64,000 bases of DNA from Symbiodinium natans. Its lineage: Eukaryota > Sar > Dinophyceae > Suessiales > Symbiodiniaceae. The position numbers and the translations under genes are program-made. Positions 8,965-19,612 of the stretch are shown here, piece by piece; the first letter of the stretch is position 1; each line of letters starts with the position of its first letter. Location: NCBI GenBank assembly GCA_905221605.1, contig CAJNDS010000546.1, forward strand, positions 1-64,000, given 5' to 3'. The notes below the pieces were generated by a model. It was not told the DNA's origin, did no database searches, and was given only the letters and a program-made list of their open reading frames with translations.

Positions 8965-10022
8965 TCGGTGCAGGGTGTAGAGTTTTAAGGTTGAGGGTTT
9001 CAGGGTTTAGGGTTTAGGGTTTCAGGGTTTAGGGTTTCTGGCTTGTGGGCCCATTTCCCAAGCAGCTGTCCGTAAGGCGAGAAAAAGAACGTCGTGACGG
9101 CAACGCTGCCACTCGACGGGGTTGCAGGAGTAGGGTCCTAAACCCTAAACCCTAAACCCTAATTTTGGCTTTTTGGGTTTAGGGCTATGAGGTTGATCGG
9201 GCTTCTGATCTCCAGTGTAGGAACTGCACAGGTAGTGCTGCGGATTCCATGGCTTGTTCGGGTAGGGTGTTTGGGTTTCATTAGGAATTCGGGTTGCTTC
9301 TATGAGGTGTTTGTATACCTTTCCTGGTTCAAGCTGACCCTGCTTCATGCAACTTAGCCGCCATGCACCCGGAGCGGCGGAGTCTGCAACAACCGTAGCT
9401 GCTCACTCTCGTTGAGTAGGTGGTTAAACCCTCAACCCATAGGGATGCAAACAAACAACTGACTAAGGGCCTTAAGCTGGCTCCTTGAGGCTTTTGATTG
9501 GGTTTGTGGTGTTTAGGGTTCAGGATTCAGGGTTTAGGGTTTAGGGTTGGTTTAGGGTTTAGGATTTCGGGTTTAGGGTGCACACATTCCAGGATCCTCA
9601 GGGAAGAAAATGCAGTAGGTGGCCTTGGGCGCAAGCAACCATCACCATGGTTTCGCACTTCAGCACCCTAAACCTGAATCCTAAACCCTCATACTCGAAG
9701 CCCAGAACCCAAGACCCAGTCATCTACGTCGCCTTCATATGTGGAGATTTTGAATACAAAGGGTAGTCTACCAAGCCTGATCTGCAGTCCCCAGACCCAA
9801 TCCAAGACCCCGAAGCCCCGAAGCCCCTTACCCAATGACCCTGAACCCTAAACCCTAAACCCTAAACCCTAAACTCTAGAGCAAACCACACAAGACAGGC
9901 AGCCGCTTCTTTCAACACGGACTCAGCCTATCTGCGTCAAGATCGCCTTGAACGCGTTAGGCCTTTTGGACTCGACGGGTATAGGGTATAGGGTTTAGGG
10001 TTTAGGGTTTAGGGTTTAGGGT
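8965..10022. repeat. Alternating telomere tracts and unique blocks
   Basis: TTTAGGG at 8965-9035, 9508-9575 and 9977-10022; CCCTAAA at 9137-9162 and 9840-9880. The blocks between (9036-9136, 9163-9507, 9576-9839, 9881-9976) show no recognisable gene; open frames of 60-70 codons run into the tracts. Confidence 0.7.
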
Positions 10023-10400
10023 ACGGTAGATCATGAGATTCTACCTTCGACCCCTAATTAAGGTTTTTACCCTTGGGTTTGGTGACCCTTTTAAAGTTCC
10101 CCTAAGAGAGTATAAGGGCCGTATTAGGAGTACATTAAGGGAAACCTTTACGGGCCGCCTTGGGGATACGAGTCTTAATCCTTTGAGCATACATAGACTT
10201 TGGGGTTCCGGGCCAGAGTGTTTCGATTAACTTTTTCGTGTAATTATGTTCGTGCGATTCTGATGCTAGTCACCCCAGCTTTCCTAAGCTACCCGAAACA
10301 CTAAAAGCCTACAGCTAAAGCCTAAGCCCTAAACCCTATAAAGCAAACACAGCCTACGGAAGGGCTAGGGTTTTGGGTTTAGGGCGATTCATACTCACAA
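10023..10400. other. Unique block, no recognised gene
   Basis: A 65-codon plus-strand frame starts at the ATG at 10033 (MRFYLRPLIKVF...). It has no motif I recognise, and the block is rich in GGGTTT/CCCTTT words, so it may be decayed repeat. Confidence 0.4.
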
Positions 10401-10511
10401 CCCTCAGGGTCCATGTACCTACACAGGGAGGGTATACTTTGGTTTTACAGCACGTCATGTAGGGACTTTGGGGCCCAAGTATATGATAATGAGGTACATG
10501 GACCGCTAGGG
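10401..10511 (+). mobile_element. FB2 foldback copy, both ends present
   Basis: CCCTCAGGGTCCATGTACCT (10401-10420) is mirrored by AGGTACATGGACCGCTAGGG (10492-10511), 17 of 20 positions pairing. The core GGGACTTTGGGGCCCAAGTA is the family hallmark. Confidence 0.8.
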
Positions 10512-10702
10512 ATAGATGAAGGTTTAGGGTGTAGGGTTTAGGGTTTGGAGTCAGGGCTTTAGGGTTTAGGGCTTAGGGCTTAGGGTTTAGCGAGTCTAGA
10601 GGTTTCAGGTGTTTTTATTCGTTTCTACCGTGACCCCTCCCCAAACCCTAGAATCTTAGAAGGGACCAGCTCCCCCCCCCCAACAGAAACCTCGACTCAA
10701 CA

Positions 10703-11015
10703 CAAACCCCAAACCCCAAACCCCAAACCCCAAACCCAAACCCCAAACCCCAAACCCCAAAACCCAAACCCCAAACCCCAAACCCAAACCCCAAACCCCA
10801 AAACCCCAAACCCAAACCCCCACCCCAAACCCCAAACCCCAACCCCAAACCCCAAACCCCCAACCCCAAACCCCAAACCCCAAACCCCAAACCCCAAACC
10901 CTAAACCCTAAAACCCTAAACCCTAAACCCTAAACCCTAAACCCTAAACCCTAAACCCTAAACCCTAAACCCTAAACCCTAAACCCTAAACCCTAAACTA
11001 AACCCTAAACCCTAA
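10703..11015 (-). repeat. Compound tract: CCCCAAA variant, then CCCTAAA
   Basis: From about 10703 to 10893 the unit is CCCCAAA, with dropped-C versions in a semi-regular pattern. From about 10894 to 11015 it is CCCTAAA. The variant lacks the stop codon of the normal unit, so all three minus frames are open there (GFGVWGL-type peptides). These are not genes. Confidence 0.97.
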
Positions 11016-11132
11016 TAAAGGCCCAGTGAGATTTTGAGTTTCGATGTGGTCCCCAGGGTCTTCAGTTGAAACAAGTTGTCAGAAGAAGGGTTCCTACATG
11101 GGTTGCTCCTCAACCCTAAGCTTGAAGGTTGG

Positions 11133-11258
11133 TAGGGTTTAGGGTTTAGGGTTTAGGGTTTAGGGTTTAGGGTTTAGGGTTTAGGGTTTAGGGTTTAGGG
11201 TTTAGGGTTTAGGGTTCAGGGTTCAGGGTTTAGGGTTTAGGGTTTGGGGTTTAGTGTT
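11133..11258 (+). repeat. TTTAGGG telomere tract
   Basis: About 18 units, mostly perfect, with TTCAGGG and TTTGGGG units towards the right edge. Confidence 0.97.
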
Positions 11259-11334
11259 AGTTTCTGGTTCTGTTGGGGCTCTGAGCAAATCACGGATCAG
11301 GCGAGCCCCCCACCCTCCCAAAGCAAAATCAAGA

Positions 11335-11575
11335 CCCTAATCCCTAAACCCTAAACCCTAAATTAAACCCTAGGCCCTAAGCCCTAAACCCTAAACCTTA
11401 GATCCTAAACCCTAAACCCTAAAGCCTAAACCCTAAACCCTAAACCCTAAACCCTAAACCCTCAACCCTAAACCCTAAACCCTAAACCCTAAACCCTAAA
11501 CCCTAAACCCTAAACCCTAAACCCTAAACCCTAAACCCTAAACCCTAAACCCTAAACCCAACCCTAAACCCTAAA
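11335..11575 (-). repeat. Long CCCTAAA telomere tract
   Basis: About 240 bp. The first third is mixed (TCCCTAAA, CCTTAGA, GCCTAAA); the remainder is nearly perfect. Confidence 0.97.
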
Positions 11576-12827
11576 GCTCTGCTGGAGTATTTGGGGTGTT
11601 GGCGGTTCTTGAGGAACCTGTCATTTTCCTGCTGTAGCTACGGTTCCCAGCTCCATATCAGTAAACCTTCAACCCTTCCACCCTAAATCCTAAACCCTGG
11701 AACCTAAACCCTAAACCCTCATCCCTCAACCCTAAACCCTAACCCCTAAACCCTAAGCCCTAAACCCTAGCCCTAAACCCTAGACCCTAAATCCCTTAAA
11801 GGCCGGCCTGCTTTCTTGTTCACCCTAAACCCTGAACCCTAAACCCTAAACCCTAGCCCTAAACCCTAAACCCTAAACCCTAAACCCTGCATCCGCAAAG
11901 GCCGGCCGGCATTCTTGTTCATTCAAGATGACTTCGCCTGTCCCTCCTGCAGTTCTCCTCGGACGCAGCTCGTCCACGGTCTTGGAGGCTTTTTTCGACT
12001 TCGGTGCGGGTTTAGGGTTTAGGGTTTATATAGGGTTTAGGGTTTAGGGTTTAGGGTTTAGCGTTTTGGGTTTAGGGTTTAGGGTTTAGGGTTGAGGCTG
12101 CTGTTACGGGTTCTGTAGTACGCAGACAGTTGTCCCTACCGGCCAAGGTGTGAGTAGTAAGGATTCTTTCTTGTGGCTAGAGACCCTAAATCCTAAGTAC
12201 TGATCCCCAAGCCCCAACCATTCAAAGGTCAGAGTCTTCAGGATAAAGGCTTTTGTTCCCCTCGTCCAACCCCCCAAATCTAGGCCCAATTGAGATGGTA
12301 GTTGGGCCACGGGCCCCTAAACCCCAAACCCTAATCCCTACTTCCCTAACCAAAAACCCTAAACCCTAAACCCTAAACCAAAAACCCTAAACCCTAAACC
12401 CTAAGCCCCTGGGTTGCCGCTCCTCCGGCGGTTTAAGGTTGAAGAATTGAGGTTCAAATTTCAGGGTTCAGGGTTTGGGGGTTTAGGGTTCAGAAATGAA
12501 TCCGTGGATGATTTCCGCTGCCATACGCCTGTGCCTTTTTTGAAGCAGGAGGAGAAGATACTCTGAGCAGGGGGCGTGCCCGAAGAAGACTTCTTGCGTG
12601 CACATGAAGGGAATGGATCTAGATTCTGGGATTTGGGGTTCAGCTTTTGGGGTTGCAGTTTTTGGGCTTGGAGTGCGGGGTGTGAGGGCCTGGGGTGTTG
12701 GCCTGAGGCTTTTGGGCTGATTCTGCTTGTCACAGCATTGCTGCATACTTGCGGCCTTTTTCTAACAAACGACACATCAATACATAGAAGCCTTACCCAG
12801 TTCAGGGATTTGGGGGCTCAAACACAC
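11576..12827. repeat. Alternating telomere tracts and unique blocks
   Basis: CCCTAAA at 11660-11790, 11822-11888 and 12316-12405; TTTAGGG at 12008-12092 and 12462-12492. A word AAAGGCCGGCC(T/G)GC and TTCTTGTTCA recurs at about 11798-11822 and 11896-11922, on either side of the second tract: another duplicated flank. Frames near 12460-12860 are open on both strands and unrecognised. Confidence 0.65.
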
Positions 12828-13043
12828 AAACCCCAAACCCTAAACCCTAAACCCTAAACCCTAAACCCTAAACCCTAACGGCCCTCAAACCTTATAACCT
12901 CAAAACCTCCAAACCTTAACACCTTAAAACCTTAAACCTTAAAAGCCCCAAACCCTAAACCCAAACCCCAATCCCTAATCCCCAAAACCCCAAACCCTAA
13001 ACCCTAAACCCCAAACCCTAAACCCTAAACCCTAAACCCTTAG
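12828..13043 (-). repeat. CCCTAAA region with a degenerate centre
   Basis: Clean units at 12828-12878, a decayed centre with AAACCTTAA forms, then CCCCAAA/CCCTAAA units to 13043. Confidence 0.9.
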
Positions 13044-13124
13044 CGCCCCAGGACTTCCAAAATCTCCGCGTGGCAGCTGCAGCTGCAAGATGGGGGCCCC
13101 GGATACCCGTGCCCCTCCGAAGGA

Positions 13125-13434
13125 CCGGTTTAGGGTTTAGGGTTTAGAGTTTAGGGTTAGGGTGTAGGGTTCAGGGTTGAGGGTTTAGGGTGCAGGGTTT
13201 AGGGTTGAGAGTTTATGGTTGAGAGTTTAGGGTTTAGGGTTTCGGGTTTAGGGTTTCAGGGTACTTTACCCAGTTATAGTTGTAGTGTCCCCACGTGTAA
13301 CTCCAGTTAACAGCCAGGAACCTCGGGTTTAGGGTTTAGGGTTTAGGGTTTAGGGTTTTCGGGTTGTAGGGTTTAGGGTTTAGGGTTTGGGGTTTTAGGG
13401 TTTAGGGTTTAGGGTTTAGGGTTTCGGGTTTAGG
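13125..13434 (+). repeat. TTTAGGG tracts with one short block between
   Basis: Mixed TTTAGGG, TTGAGGG, TTGAGAG and TTTCGGG units at 13125-13262, a block of about 60 bp, then further units at 13324-13434. Confidence 0.92.
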
Positions 13435-13552
13435 CACACTCTAGCCTGTTCTTGCAGAAACAGCAACAACCGGCTTGCAACTGACCTGTATTGAACCCAG
13501 GTACTGAAGGAGTAGGTTTAACATGGTTGTAATACCTCGGTTTCGAGGCGCC

Positions 13553-13661
13553 GCCCCCCCCCCCCCCCCCCCCACCCACCCCCCCCTCCTGCCCTCCATC
13601 CCCATCCAAACCCACCCCTGCTTTTTTGGCTGCCTTTCATCCCCCCCCCCCCCCCCCCCCC
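13553..13661 (-). repeat. Poly-C tracts
   Basis: C runs at about 13553-13586 and 13639-13661, with a CATCC-rich spacer between. Proline- or glycine-rich frames here are artefacts. Confidence 0.85.
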
Positions 13662-13737
13662 TCCATTCCCTGCCTCAACCCCAATCCCTCCTCGGGGTTG
13701 GGCTACGTTCAGGCATTTGCAGCAGCTGCGAAGGAAA

Positions 13738-13862
13738 CTAAACCCTCACCCCTAAACCTGTAAACCCCTAAACCCCTAAACCCTAAACCCCTAACCGAAC
13801 CCAACCCTAAACCCTTAAACCCCCCCTAAACCCCTAAACCCTAAACCCCCAAAACCCTAAAC
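13738..13862 (-). repeat. CCCTAAA-type tract (CCCCTAAA 8-mers)
   Basis: Many units have an extra C (CCCCTAAA), so the period is partly 8 bp. Confidence 0.9.
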
Positions 13863-13980
13863 CTGGAAGCTGAGGGCTGGAAGTGGCCAGAGGCGCCCAT
13901 GGGTGGGACACGGATGAGGCAGTCTGGCACCCGAACATATGGGTTCGCTGATGCCTTTTGACGCAATTTACGTTAAACTT

Positions 13981-14078
13981 GTGGGTGTTGTCAAATTATG
14001 GTTCCTTTTTGGATCCCTATGAGAATACGGCACCTAATATTTAGGGTACCCAAAAAGGATCATAATTTTGACAGCCAC
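13981..14078 (+). mobile_element. FB6 foldback element, near complete
   Basis: GTTGTCAAATTATGGTTCCT with TTTTTGG at the left is mirrored by CCAAAAAGGATCATAATTTT and GACAGCCAC at the right. Total about 98 bp, with no coding capacity. GCACCTAATATTTAGGG in the interior is shared, inverted, with the copy at 790-897. Outer GTGGG/CCCAC-like bases may be part of the ends or of the target. Confidence 0.8.
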
Positions 14079-14094
14079 CGTGCCTGACCTCAAG

Positions 14095-14290
14095 TTAGCC
14101 AGCGGAGCCAGTGTTTCCTCGCTGGTTCTCAGAGGAGGATAGGCGCCCAGCCAGTGGAATCAGAATGGCTCGCAGGCCCCTTTCGCAGCGCTTGCGCCGA
14201 GGAGGTATTCTATGGAGCCACAAATATGCACCAGCCGCCGTGCTGCGAATGACGCGGCGGAGCTTCCAGGCTTGCAAACTCGCTGGACCC
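14095..14290 (+). other. GC-rich coding-like block, unassigned
   Basis: Three frames are open over about 60 codons (MFPRWFSEEDRRP... from 14111 on plus; a minus-strand frame; and a third plus frame reading ...VESEWLAGPFRSACAEEVFY...). Composition is GC-rich and codon-like, unlike the neighbouring repeats, so this may be an exon scrap. The frame cannot be chosen and no domain is recognised. Confidence 0.15.
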
Positions 14291-14301
14291 AAAATCCCCA
14301 A

Positions 14302-14526
14302 AAAACCCTAAACCCTAAACCCTAAAAACCCTAAACCCTAAACCTACACCCTAAACCCTAAACCCTAAACCCTATAAACCCCACACCCTATCACTCCTAT
14401 GACACAGCAAGCAGAACAATGGTCTCGGATGCAGGACTTCCCGCGCGGAGCTACACGCCTTGGTCTTCCGGCAGGAATGGTTCCTACATTTTAGGGTTTA
14501 GGTTTAGGGTTTAGGGTTTAGGGTTG
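14302..14526. repeat. CCCTAAA tract, unique block, TTTAGGG tract
   Basis: CCCTAAA at 14302-14392 and TTTAGGG at 14490-14526 enclose a block of about 95 bp. Confidence 0.9.
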
Positions 14527-14637
14527 GGTATATGGGGGGGGGTTCCGAAAATGAGGGTTTATTGGGTCCTCATCTCAAGGGAATCCGACTTTTTGAGGTC
14601 TATATAAAGGCTCCCTGATTCTCATGCAAACTCCCAT

Positions 14638-14786
14638 ATGAAGCATGGTTTATATTTCTGTTTTTGGTGAGTGTATATAAGGTTCCTTTCTTTATATTGG
14701 TGAGTGTATATATGGTCCGTGTCCCGTGTCGGTACCCCCCCCCCCCCCCCCACCCATCCCCCCCCCCACCACACCCCCCCCCCCCC

Positions 14787-14820
<34 letters not shown>

Positions 14821-15413
14821 CCCCCCCACCCCAACCCCCCCCAACCCCCCCCCAACCCCCCCCCCAACCCCCCCCCCCCCCCCCAACCCCCCCACCCCCC
14901 TAAAACAAACCCAAACCCAAAACCCCTGAACCCTAAAACCCGAACCCCAAACCCTGAACCCTCACCCAAAACCCCAACCACAGCAAACCCCCACAGGTTG
15001 GGCCCCAAACACATCGGGGCTTGGCTGGAACCCTCACCCCTGACCCTAAACCCTAAACCCTAAACCTAAAACCCTAAACCCTAAAAAAAACCCTAAAACC
15101 CTAAAACCCTAAAACCCTAAAACCCCAAAACCAAAACCCAAAAAACCCTAAAACCCTAAACCCTCAACCCTCAAACCTCACCTAAACCCTAAACCTAAAC
15201 AAACCCAAACCCCAACCACACACCCCACAGGGGCCCAAACCCCAGGGGCGCGGGGCGGGAAAGAATTTTGGGGGGGGGGTTGGGGGGGGGGCATGGGGGG
15301 GTACCATGGGAGGGGGGGGTGTTTGGGGGGGGGAGGGGGGGTGGGGGGGAGCGACGCTGCCCACCATATATGGGGTGTCCTTTTGGGGATACAAGAAATA
15401 AACCCTACTTCAT
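14638..15413. mobile_element. FB9 foldback element with poly-C and poly-G arms and telomere DNA inside
   Basis: ATGAAGCATGGTTTATATTT (14638) is mirrored by AAATAAACCCTACTTCAT (ending 15413). The inner part GGTGAGTGTATATATGG on the left and CCATATATGGGGTGTCC on the right join up in the compact copy at 42412-42524. The material between is therefore an insertion or expansion. It consists of a poly-C arm (about 14734-14898), degenerate CCCTAAA repeats (14897-15215), and a poly-G arm (about 15268-15355) complementary to the first. A single strand could fold into a very GC-rich hairpin. All long frames over the arms are homopolymer artefacts. Confidence 0.7.
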
Positions 15414-15483
15414 GGGGCTGATCTATGGTGTTGCATGGGCACTCTCTGTTTTGGAAGGTGGGGGTTCCCTCTTCCGAGGCGTT

Positions 15484-15580
15484 GGGTTAGGGTTTAGGGT
15501 TTTAGGGTTTAGGGTTTAGGGTTTAGGTTTAGGGTTTAGGGTTTAGGGTTTAGGGTTTAGGGTTTAGGGTTTTAGGTTTG
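15484..15580 (+). repeat. TTTAGGG telomere tract
   Basis: About thirteen units, several with an added or missing T. Confidence 0.95.
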
Positions 15581-15929
15581 GTGTTGGGGCTTTCATGGCA
15601 GCTCTCTCGCGATCGCGTTGGAATAGACTGTGAACTCTACAGCCACACAAGGGGGCAAGTGTTTTTGAGGCAACAGAGCCCCTTGAAAAGGATCTATAGG
15701 TTGGAAGCCTTAATTCAACCCTACGCCTGAGCCCCAAACTCTAAGCCGAAAACCCGAAAACCGTAAACCCTCTCCCTAGAAGCTAAACACTAAACTCTAC
15801 CCTAAGCCCCTCGAAGGGCTTCTGTTCAAGGGCACCCACAATGAACTTGAACCTGATGCAAGGTGACGACAAACACATCTCTGACTGCTCAAACACTTTT
15901 GCTGGCGTGAGTATGGAGATGCTCAGATA
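15581..15929. other. Unique block with decayed CCCTAAA centre
   Basis: Non-telomeric edges surround a decayed CCCTAAA-like stretch near 15715-15810. No gene seen. Confidence 0.5.
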
Positions 15930-16800
15930 CCCTAAACCCTAAAAAACCCTATTCTAAAACCCTAAACCCTCAACCCTAACGCCTAAACCTAAGCCATAGA
16001 CCCTCCAGCCCAAGAATCCCCAACCACACTTAAACCCTAAAACCTTGTTCCCAGAAAACCCTCTAAACCCCATTAACCGTGCGAACCGCAAACCCTCTAA
16101 ACCATCTCTAAACACTAGCAAACCGTTGAAACCTAAAACCTATAAACTCTATAACCCTTGTAAAACCCTCACCCTATGACCAACCCCTCTGCAATGCCCT
16201 AAAACCTACAACCCCTACAACCTACAAACCCTACAACCCTAAACTCTATAATCCCTATTACACCCTATAAAAGCCTAGAACATGCTATCAACCTATAAAC
16301 CCTATAAACCCCCTGATCCCTAAACTCCAAACTCCGTAAGAACCGAAACCTAAACAAAAAAAAACCTCAACCCTATAAATCCTAAACCATAATTCTTAAA
16401 AACCCTAGCTGTATAAAGCCTAAACCCTACAAACCCCCTAAACCCTAAACCCTAAACCCTAAACCCTAAACCCCCTATACCCCTTAGGTTTGTACATCGA
16501 AGAGTCCATGGAGTCAACCCTCCACCTTGAGTTCAGAAGTACCAGGGATTGCTTTAGGGGAGATTCGGGGATAAGGTTTAGAGAGTTGGGAGTGTATGGG
16601 TTTTTGGGGTTTATAGAGGTTTTAGTAGTGTAGGGTTATAGGGGCTTAGTATGTAGTGTTTTAGGGTTTATAGAGGTTTGTAGGTTTATAGGTTATTAGT
16701 GTAATGGTTTTAGTAGTTTAGGGTGTCGGGCTATTAGCTTAGGTTGTATGAGTACTGGTTTTAGGGTTTATAGAGCTGAGTAGTGTAGGCTTCAGGTTTG
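15930..16800. repeat. Large imperfect inverted region of CCCTATAAAC / GTTTATAGGG variants
   Basis: From about 15930 to 16475 the plus strand is a degenerate CCCTAAA region marked by CCTATAAACC and CCTACAACC words. From about 16570 to 16790 the same variants appear on the opposite strand (GGTTTATAGAGG, GTAGTGTAGGG). A block of about 90 bp lies at the centre. The shared ATA-containing variant is rare elsewhere, so the two arms probably derive from one sequence that was inverted. Confidence 0.65.
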
Positions 16801-17464
16801 GTGGCTAAGGTTTCGGAGCTTTGGGCTGGGGGCCATTGTGGTACTAGGTTGCCCTCCTCATAAGGAATGCCCGTTCGTCCCGGATGGGGGTTCATGTAGG
16901 ATCCTTCGACTGCAAAACGAGGGTACTGGGGTACTAAACCCAAGCAAACCCCTCCAACCCCCCACTCCAACCCTCCCAAACCCCCACCCTAAACCCTGTG
17001 AATCCTTAAACCTAAAGTTAACTACCCTTAGACTCCAAACCCTAAACATAAAACCCAAAACCCTACTAAAACTAAAGCAGTAGAGCGCCTTCACGAGCAC
17101 ACTGGTGCGCGGCTTCCCGCCCAAAGATCGCGAGGTGCACTCACCTTCAACGTTTTGGACCTAAACCCCGACACCCTAAACCCTATATGCTAAACCCTAG
17201 ACCCTAAACCCTAAAACCCTAACCCTAAACGCTAACCCTAACCCTAAAAACGCTAAAAACCTAACCCCTAAACCCTAAACCACCCAAACCCGTAAACCCT
17301 AAACCGTACCCTCCCCAAAGAAACCCTGTCCTTTCAACCCCGCCCCCGCACAAAAAAAGAGAGCCAAGAATAACGCCAACGACCATCCTAACCCAAAGCC
17401 CGATGCCCCAAGTCTCAAAACCTGAAAGCTCGCTCTCAAAGCAAGCCACGGATCCCACAACCCT
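16801..17464. repeat. Degenerate CCCTAAA stretches and unique blocks
   Basis: Block at 16801-16930, then C-rich decayed units at 16930-17080 and CCCTAAA/CGCTAAA units at 17155-17330. Overlapping frames of 65-88 codons on both strands are unrecognised. Confidence 0.6.
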
Positions 17465-17599
17465 GGTGTAGTTACATGGTCCTTTGGTATGGGCCTGAAA
17501 TGTGACCCTTTGTATAGCCCTTATATACCCTGTGAAACCTTCTGAAGCCGAACCTTAAAGAAGGTAAGGGACCATATTCAGGGACCATGTAACTACCCT
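17465..17599 (+). mobile_element. FB1 foldback element, both ends present
   Basis: GTAGTTACATGGTCC (17468-17482) is a perfect 15-bp inverted match to GGACCATGTAACTAC (17582-17596). The interior shows the family words GTATGGGCC, GCCCTTATATACCC and AAGAAGGTAAGGGACCATAT. About 135 bp, non-coding. Confidence 0.8.
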
Positions 17600-18555
17600 T
17601 AAACTCAACCCACCCCCCAAACCCTCCCTAAAAAACGCCTTGGCCGGCTACCATTTTTCAAGCCTACCTACAGGAACCCCCACCCCCCTCAAAAAACAGA
17701 AATGGCAAAATGAAAAAACCCTAACTCCATCAAATCCTAAACCCTAGCCCAAAACCCCCTAACGCCCAACCCCTAAACCCAACCCTCCCGAAACGCAGCC
17801 AAGACCCTCAAGCCAAGACACCTATGGCCCCTTTAACTTCAGGGTTAGGATTTAGGGTTCAGGGTCCCGGTGGTTTAGGGTCTGGCCAACGGTCCCTTTC
17901 AAGCGCTAGCGGCTCCTACTGTACCCGAGCAAGGCGACTGGGTGGGGTTTGGGGTTTAGGGTTTAGGGTTTTAGGTTTAGGGTTAGGCTTTTATGTTTAG
18001 GGTTAGGGTTTAGTAGTGTTTAGGGTTCAGGGTTCAGGGTTCAGGGTTCAGGGGTTTATGATTTAGTTGTCCAGGGGCATCTTCTGTACACGATGCGCTG
18101 CAGCTGTGAAGCTTGCTGAGGAGCAGCAGTTGTTTTGTATTTTCAAGCCTCAAGGGTTCCCCGACCCCCCCCCCCCCCCTTTATACTACGTAGCCCTAAA
18201 AAACCCTAAACCAGAAACCCGAAACCCGAAACCCGAAGCCAGTATAGAGGGGGGGTAGTAGGGAAAACCCCTGAAAACCGCAAGTCGCCGAGGATCTCTT
18301 GCCGCAGTGCGATATCTTCCCTAAAAACCCTAAACTCCTAACCCTAAACCCTAACCCCTTAGTCCCTAAACCCTAAACCCAGAGAGCTCGACATCCTACG
18401 TTTCGGGTTTTCTGGGTAGGGAAATTGAAATCCGGGGGAACTTAGGCACCTCAGACCCCACATTCCCCTCTTGCCACTTTGAAGGATGTCACTGGGTTTA
18501 GGTTTAGGGTTTTAGGGTTTAGGGTTTAGGGTTTAGGGTTTAGGGTTCCTGGAAA
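17600..18555. repeat. Decayed CCCTAAA and short TTTAGGG tracts with unique blocks
   Basis: C-rich decayed stretch at 17605-17830; TTTAGGG/TTCAGGG at 17830-17880, 17944-18060 and 18488-18548; CCCTAAA at 18185-18240 and 18320-18382; a poly-C run near 18165-18179. No gene recognised. Confidence 0.65.
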
Positions 18556-18608
18556 ATCTCTGCCAAGAGCGAGTAAGTAGAACATCTCTGCCAAGAGCGG
18601 GTAAGTAG
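18556..18608. repeat. Tandem duplication, 25-bp copies at 28-bp period
   Basis: ATCTCTGCCAAGAGCGAGTA and the following AGTAG (18556-18580) recur at 18584-18608 with one A-to-G change. It lies at the edge of a block, directly after a TTTAGGG tract. Confidence 0.9.
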
Positions 18609-18664
18609 ATCCAAAAATATGTCCCAGAGATGACCCGTACCAGCGCCAGGAAGTGGCTTTTTTT

Positions 18665-18925
18665 ACGCCCTAAACCCTAAACCCTAAACCCTAAACCCTA
18701 ACCCTAAACCCTAAACCCTAACCCAGAGTATACCCGAGTGCTTGGCCCTGCTGCCAACAGCACGCGGCTCAACTTCCCCGGCAGACGACAGGATTATCAA
18801 AGAGCGTTTAGGGTTTAGGTTTTAGGGTTTAGGGTTTAGCGTTGAGGTTAGGTTTAGGGTTTAGCGTTGAGGGTTTAGGGTTTTAGGGTTTAGGGTTTCG
18901 GGTTCGGGTTCAGGGGTTGTGTTTA
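18665..18925. repeat. CCCTAAA tract, unique block, TTTAGGG tract
   Basis: CCCTAAA at 18665-18725 and TTTAGGG with TTGAGG variants at 18807-18925, around a block of about 80 bp. Confidence 0.9.
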
Positions 18926-19479
18926 TGGTTTAGGTGCTCACATTTATGGAGTGGTCACTTGTGATCTTGTAGCGCGTCCGCCCACTCCGCTCGTGGCAAC
19001 TTGTGCGACGTGCGACTGCTACCTGGAAACAGTCAAAAACAAGTACGCCTTGTCCGTTTTGCTGCTCTTGTAGTTGTTTTTTTTGCGTCTGAAGTGGGGC
19101 CCTAAACCCGAAGCCCCAAGCCCCAAACCTAAGCCGAAATGTACTGAACCCGTTGACGACGGCTACCACCTTAGTCTGGAGGGAGGGGAGTGTGAGGTTG
19201 AGGGCTTTCGGGGTCCCGAAATTTACAGAAACCTAGACCCTTGTGGATATAGGTTCTCCTTTGGGTTTCTCGCTTTCGGGGGGGTTGTTTGGACTGAGGT
19301 AACGCGCACTTTTCCTAAACCTATGGCCCCTAAGCCCTAAACTCCACCCTAACCTAACCAACCCTAAACACACCAGAAGCCCTTTGGGTTCGAAGACCCT
19401 AAACCCTACTTCACAGATCCCACCCCAACCAAAAAAAATGATCGTCAAGATCAGATCTGTGAACTAAACGTGCAAAAGT
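18926..19479. other. Unique block, no recognised gene
   Basis: About 550 bp with scattered decayed CCCTAAA words. Frames on both strands (79-88 codons) have no recognised domain. Confidence 0.45.
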
Positions 19480-19612
19480 TACGTGGTAGTGGTATGTCGT
19501 GGTAGTAGGGTAGTAGTGGAAGTGGTAGTAATAGCATTATCACAGCATAGGTAGCAGTAGTAGCAGTAGTAAGCAGTAGTAAGCAGTGTCGTCGTCCGTA
19601 GTAGGAGGAGGA
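19480..19612 (+). repeat. GTA/GTG-rich trinucleotide microsatellite
   Basis: Repeated GTAGTA, GTGGTA and AGCAGTAGTA words form an imperfect trinucleotide repeat. The frames read through it are low-complexity. Confidence 0.85.

Noticed and set aside
9137-9162. Gene regulatory telo-box element
   Set aside because: Single CCCTAAA boxes act in some plant promoters, but with this many tracts and no gene, no specific one can be assigned a role.
10648-10897. Three overlapping minus-strand frames of 66-80 codons with GFGVWGL repeats
   Set aside because: They are translations of the CCCCAAA/TTTGGGG telomere variant, open in all frames because the unit has no stop codon.
14600-15519. Several long glycine- or proline-rich frames
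   Set aside because: They read through poly-C and poly-G arms on both strands and carry no other content.
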